A DNA stretch of 64,000 nt from Clostridium_AM sp963780135 (GTDB lineage: Bacteria; Bacillota; Clostridia; Clostridiales; Clostridiaceae). Positions within the stretch are counted from its first letter, which is position 1. Each line of letters begins with the position of its first letter. Both the position numbers and the translations under genes were made by a program. The notes beneath the pieces were generated by a model. It did no database searches and was not told where the DNA came from. It was given only the letters and a program-made list of their open reading frames with translations. Below are positions 61,881 to 64,000 of the stretch, in pieces. The stretch spans positions 868,001-932,000 of the forward strand of contig CAWAAR010000001.1 of the NCBI GenBank assembly GCA_963780135.1, written 5' to 3'.

Positions 61881-62147
61881 ATGGCAAATATAAAATCTGC
61901 AAAGAAGAGAATAAAAGTTATAGAAACTAAAACTCTTAGAAACAAAATGATTAAATCAGCATTAAAAACTGTTATAAAGAAGTTTGAAGTTGCTATGACT
62001 AGCGGAAATGCTGAAGAAGCAAAAGCTACTTTTGTTGGTGCTGTTAAAGCATTAGACATGGCTGCTTCAAAAGGAGTAGTACATAAGAACAAAGCAGCTA
62101 GAAGCAAATCTAGATTATCAGCAAAATTAAAAACTTTAAATGCTTAA
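61881..62147 (+). CDS. rpsT: Small ribosomal subunit protein bS20
   Basis: The 88-residue basic helical protein begins MANIKSAKKRIKVIETKTL and continues RNKMIKSALKTVIKKFE, ending in AARSKSRLSAKLKTLNA, a standard S20. It binds 16S rRNA early in assembly. It starts at ATG 61881 behind AAGGGGGTGAAAGT. It is the only plus-strand gene in this block, between the divergent gpr gene and the convergent holA gene, with its own promoter and terminator. Confidence 0.97.
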   Translation: MANIKSAKKRIKVIETKTLRNKMIKSALKTVIKKFEVAMTSGNAEEAKATFVGAVKALDMAASKGVVHKNKAARSKSRLSAKLKTLNA

Positions 62148-62152
62148 TAAAT

Positions 62153-62178
62153 AAACCGGTTCTTTAAACCGGTTTTTT
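62153..62178. terminator. Bidirectional terminator between rpsT and holA
   Basis: AAACCGG and CCGGTTT form the stem, followed by T runs on the plus strand (TTTTATTTTA); the minus strand also has U-rich sequence after it. Confidence 0.85.
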
Positions 62179-62181
62179 ATT

Positions 62182-63228
62182 TTATCCTGTAATTGTTTTT
62201 ATTATAAGTAATTCCATTTCAGTTTTTTCATTTACAGTAGAACTTTTCATTTTTTGTTCTGCATTTAGACATAATTGAAGGGCATGTTCTAATTGTCTTA
62301 ATGTAAATTTTTTGCTTTGTCCTATAATCATATCACAAGCATATTCAGATCTTATGTTAAGTTCTTTCATAATATCCTGTTTGCTTCTCTTGTTCTCTAA
62401 TGCTAATTTTACTCTAAATAAACGATTAAATTGTCTCTCTACCATATTTAATATATAAGGTATCTTTTCACCCTTGTATATGAGCTGATTTAATACCTCA
62501 ACAGCTTCTTTAACTTTCTTTTGAGATATAGGATTTACTAAATCAAAAATATCGTCATCGTCATTATTTTTTAAAAACAACTCTTTTATATCTTCTTTTG
62601 ATATGGATTTATCATAAGTATAGCAACATAATTTTTCAACTTCATTTTCAATAATACTTAAATTATTTTCATCCATAAGATTAGAAAAAATTTTAAGTTC
62701 AATTCTTCCTATTTGTTTTCCTCTAGCTTCAAAAAAACTTTTTATTTTTGTCTCAAGTTGTTGTCCCTTCATTTTATCAGCTTTAACTATGCATATTTGT
62801 TTATCTAGTTTATATATTCTTTTGCCTGGTTTATCTCTTTTACTTTTGAACACATCATAGAATATAAGTATGCAATAATCTGGCAATTTAGCTATGTAAT
62901 TACAAATTTCACCAAAATTATTATCGCTGGAAATCTTATTATTATCACCTTTATCGTCCTGAAAAAACGAGGCTCTATATACTACTACTATTTTTTTATC
63001 ACTCATGAAAGGCAGCGTTTCACAAGCATTAATAACAGGTTCAAAGCTTTCTAATGAATTTCCATCAAACTTAACATAATTTAGATCTATAAAATTTTTG
63101 TCCAAAACTTTGTTTATTATAGAGTTTATTCCCTCTTTCATAAGTTGTTCATCTACTCCACAAAACAAATAGCAATTACTAAAAATACTTTTTTTAACAT
63201 TTTCTTTTAAAGTAAATATATCAATCAA
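62182..63228 (-). CDS. holA: DNA polymerase III subunit delta
   Basis: The clamp-loader delta subunit opens the beta clamp. The 348-residue protein begins MIDIFTLKENVKKSIFSNCY and contains the diagnostic YLFCGVDEQLMKEGI, LPFMSDKKIVVVYRA and, towards the end, NIRSEYACDMIIGQSKKFTL and ALQLCLNAEQKMKSSTVNE. The start is TTG 63228, behind GGGGTGTAAAAG. It lies between comEC-like and rpsT genes, a common Firmicute order. Confidence 0.94.
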   Translation of the reverse strand: MIDIFTLKENVKKSIFSNCYLFCGVDEQLMKEGINSIINKVLDKNFIDLNYVKFDGNSLESFEPVINACETLPFMSDKKIVVVYRASFFQDDKGDNNKISSDNNFGEICNYIAKLPDYCILIFYDVFKSKRDKPGKRIYKLDKQICIVKADKMKGQQLETKIKSFFEARGKQIGRIELKIFSNLMDENNLSIIENEVEKLCCYTYDKSISKEDIKELFLKNNDDDDIFDLVNPISQKKVKEAVEVLNQLIYKGEKIPYILNMVERQFNRLFRVKLALENKRSKQDIMKELNIRSEYACDMIIGQSKKFTLRQLEHALQLCLNAEQKMKSSTVNEKTEMELLIIKTITG

Positions 63229-63338
63229 AACTTTTACACCCCATTCTCTTCTATCTCTATACTACTTTATCAATAACTCAACATTCTCACTTTAAACATA
63301 TACACCATTATATCCAACTGATTTAACGAAACCTATAT

Positions 63339-64000
63339 TTAATCTATTATATATATTCCGTTAAATATTATAGCATATAAAGTGCAATTTTCCATATAAC
63401 TATAATTAGAATAATTCTCATTATAATTTTTAAAATAACTAGGCAAAATTTTTACTTTACTATAAGATTTAAAAATAATCTTATCTTTTTTTTCAAAATT
63501 ATTGCTTAAAAGAGCAAATTTATATTTTCCTTTAGAAATACATAAATTTATGTCTCCATTTTTGTAGCAAGGTATTGTTTTTATATACAAATTATTATTT
63601 AATTTTATGAAATGACTTCCTTCTGTATTATTGATAACTTTATCTACCTTCATTTGTTCCTTTAAATCAATAATGTTTTTAGCAGAACTTTGATCATAAT
63701 TGCATATCATTGTGCTCTCTCTTCTATATTTTATGACCATTGCCTGGGCATTTTCAAAACTAATATAATAAACTTTTGGAATAAAATCATAGTTTTGAAA
63801 AGCCATAGGAATAAGCATTAAAAAAGGCATGTATTTATATTTGCTATGTCCATGTTTATATAATAAACAACTTACAAATATTAATGTTAAAACTGCACCA
63901 TCTACATAAGTTAAATTACTTACCGAAGGACATATTTTTAAAATCAAATGATCTGCTCCATCTATAGCAGTCATTATAAGAATAAGAATATTACACAAAA
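63339..64000 (-). CDS. ComEC/Rec2-like protein, C-terminal part, 5' end beyond the window
   Basis: An open frame continues past the right edge; about 220 C-terminal residues are visible. It starts with hydrophobic segments (NILILIMTAIDGADHLI, VDGAVLTLIFVSCLLYKHG, YMPFLMLIPMAF). A soluble part then begins PKVYYISFENAQAMVIKYRR, where ComEC proteins have VxFLDVGQGDxxLI before a metallo-beta-lactamase-like domain. The metal-binding HxHxDH motif is not visible, so the nuclease-like domain looks degenerate or lost. The position next to holA and rpsT supports the ComEC call. The start is outside the window. Confidence 0.55.
   Translation of the reverse strand, partial: LCNILILIMTAIDGADHLILKICPSVSNLTYVDGAVLTLIFVSCLLYKHGHSKYKYMPFLMLIPMAFQNYDFIPKVYYISFENAQAMVIKYRRESTMICNYDQSSAKNIIDLKEQMKVDKVINNTEGSHFIKLNNNLYIKTIPCYKNGDINLCISKGKYKFALLSNNFEKKDKIIFKSYSKVKILPSYFKNYNENYSNYSYMENCTLYAIIFNGIYIID

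Noticed and set aside
61754..62107. Long open frame on the minus strand opposite rpsT
   Set aside because: It is antisense to a clear S20 gene, has no ribosome binding site and overlaps the rpsT promoter.
1..64000. CRISPR arrays and tRNA genes
   Set aside because: No regularly spaced direct repeats and no T-arm (GGTTCRA) plus cloverleaf patterns were noticed on either strand.

Overview
The window is low-G+C Firmicute DNA and looks like a spore-forming Clostridium (cluster I). Evidence: A+T-rich composition, AGGAGG-type ribosome binding sites, many sporulation and germination genes (spoIIP, gpr, yqfC, yqfD, a CotS-like coat kinase), and two conserved clostridial gene runs. The species cannot be named from sequence alone. 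No tRNA, rRNA operon, CRISPR array, prophage or intact insertion sequence was seen.

Layout. 1-524: 3' part of a phosphodiester glycosidase gene. 790-8404: purine operon purE-C-F-M-N-H-D on the minus strand, behind a guanine riboswitch with an attenuator. 8533-11824: small accessory genes (SGNH hydrolase, alpha/beta hydrolase, zinc ribbon, YdcF-like). 11924-13733: purine permease behind a second guanine riboswitch. 13773-20836: two CamA-like solitary adenine methyltransferases bracketing a MATE exporter, an HtrA protease and a candidate small RNA. 21071-28287: lgt, a TSUP transporter, rnpB, a zinc-ribbon protein, a Nif3-like protein, trmK, a PH-like membrane protein and rpoD. 28290-37824: dnaG, a dNTPase, a coat kinase, an aminotransferase of atypical composition, ppdK and its CcpN-like regulator. 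38127-63228: the long conserved block DUF4342, recO, era, cdd, dgkA-PAP2, ybeY, pgpH, yqfD, yqfC, yqeY, rpsU, hinT, mtaB, rsmE, prmA, dnaJ, dnaK, grpE, hrcA, hemW, lepA, spoIIP, gpr, rpsT (opposite strand) and holA, ending in a partial ComEC-like gene.

How the genes work together. De novo IMP synthesis and purine uptake are each controlled by a guanine riboswitch. Both promoters also carry a TTCG-N8-CGAA dyad centred exactly 79.5 bp upstream of the -35 box, which suggests a shared PurR-type regulator. hrcA-grpE-dnaK-dnaJ is controlled by a perfect CIRCE operator. dnaG-rpoD is the clostridial part of the macromolecular synthesis operon.

Oddities. Five genes have broken or unusual reading frames: purE (one extra base), dnaG and hemW (one base missing in an A run), yqeY (in-frame TAA) and recO (only a CTG start for the full-length frame). 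Because dnaG is essential, sequence error is a serious possibility for at least some. Other points of interest are the methyltransferase pair, the PurBox-like dyads, CTGTCGC-ended palindromes (one sits where phoH is expected), a DgkA-PAP2 fusion with a substituted DgkA residue, and a candidate small RNA with a CCUCC loop.
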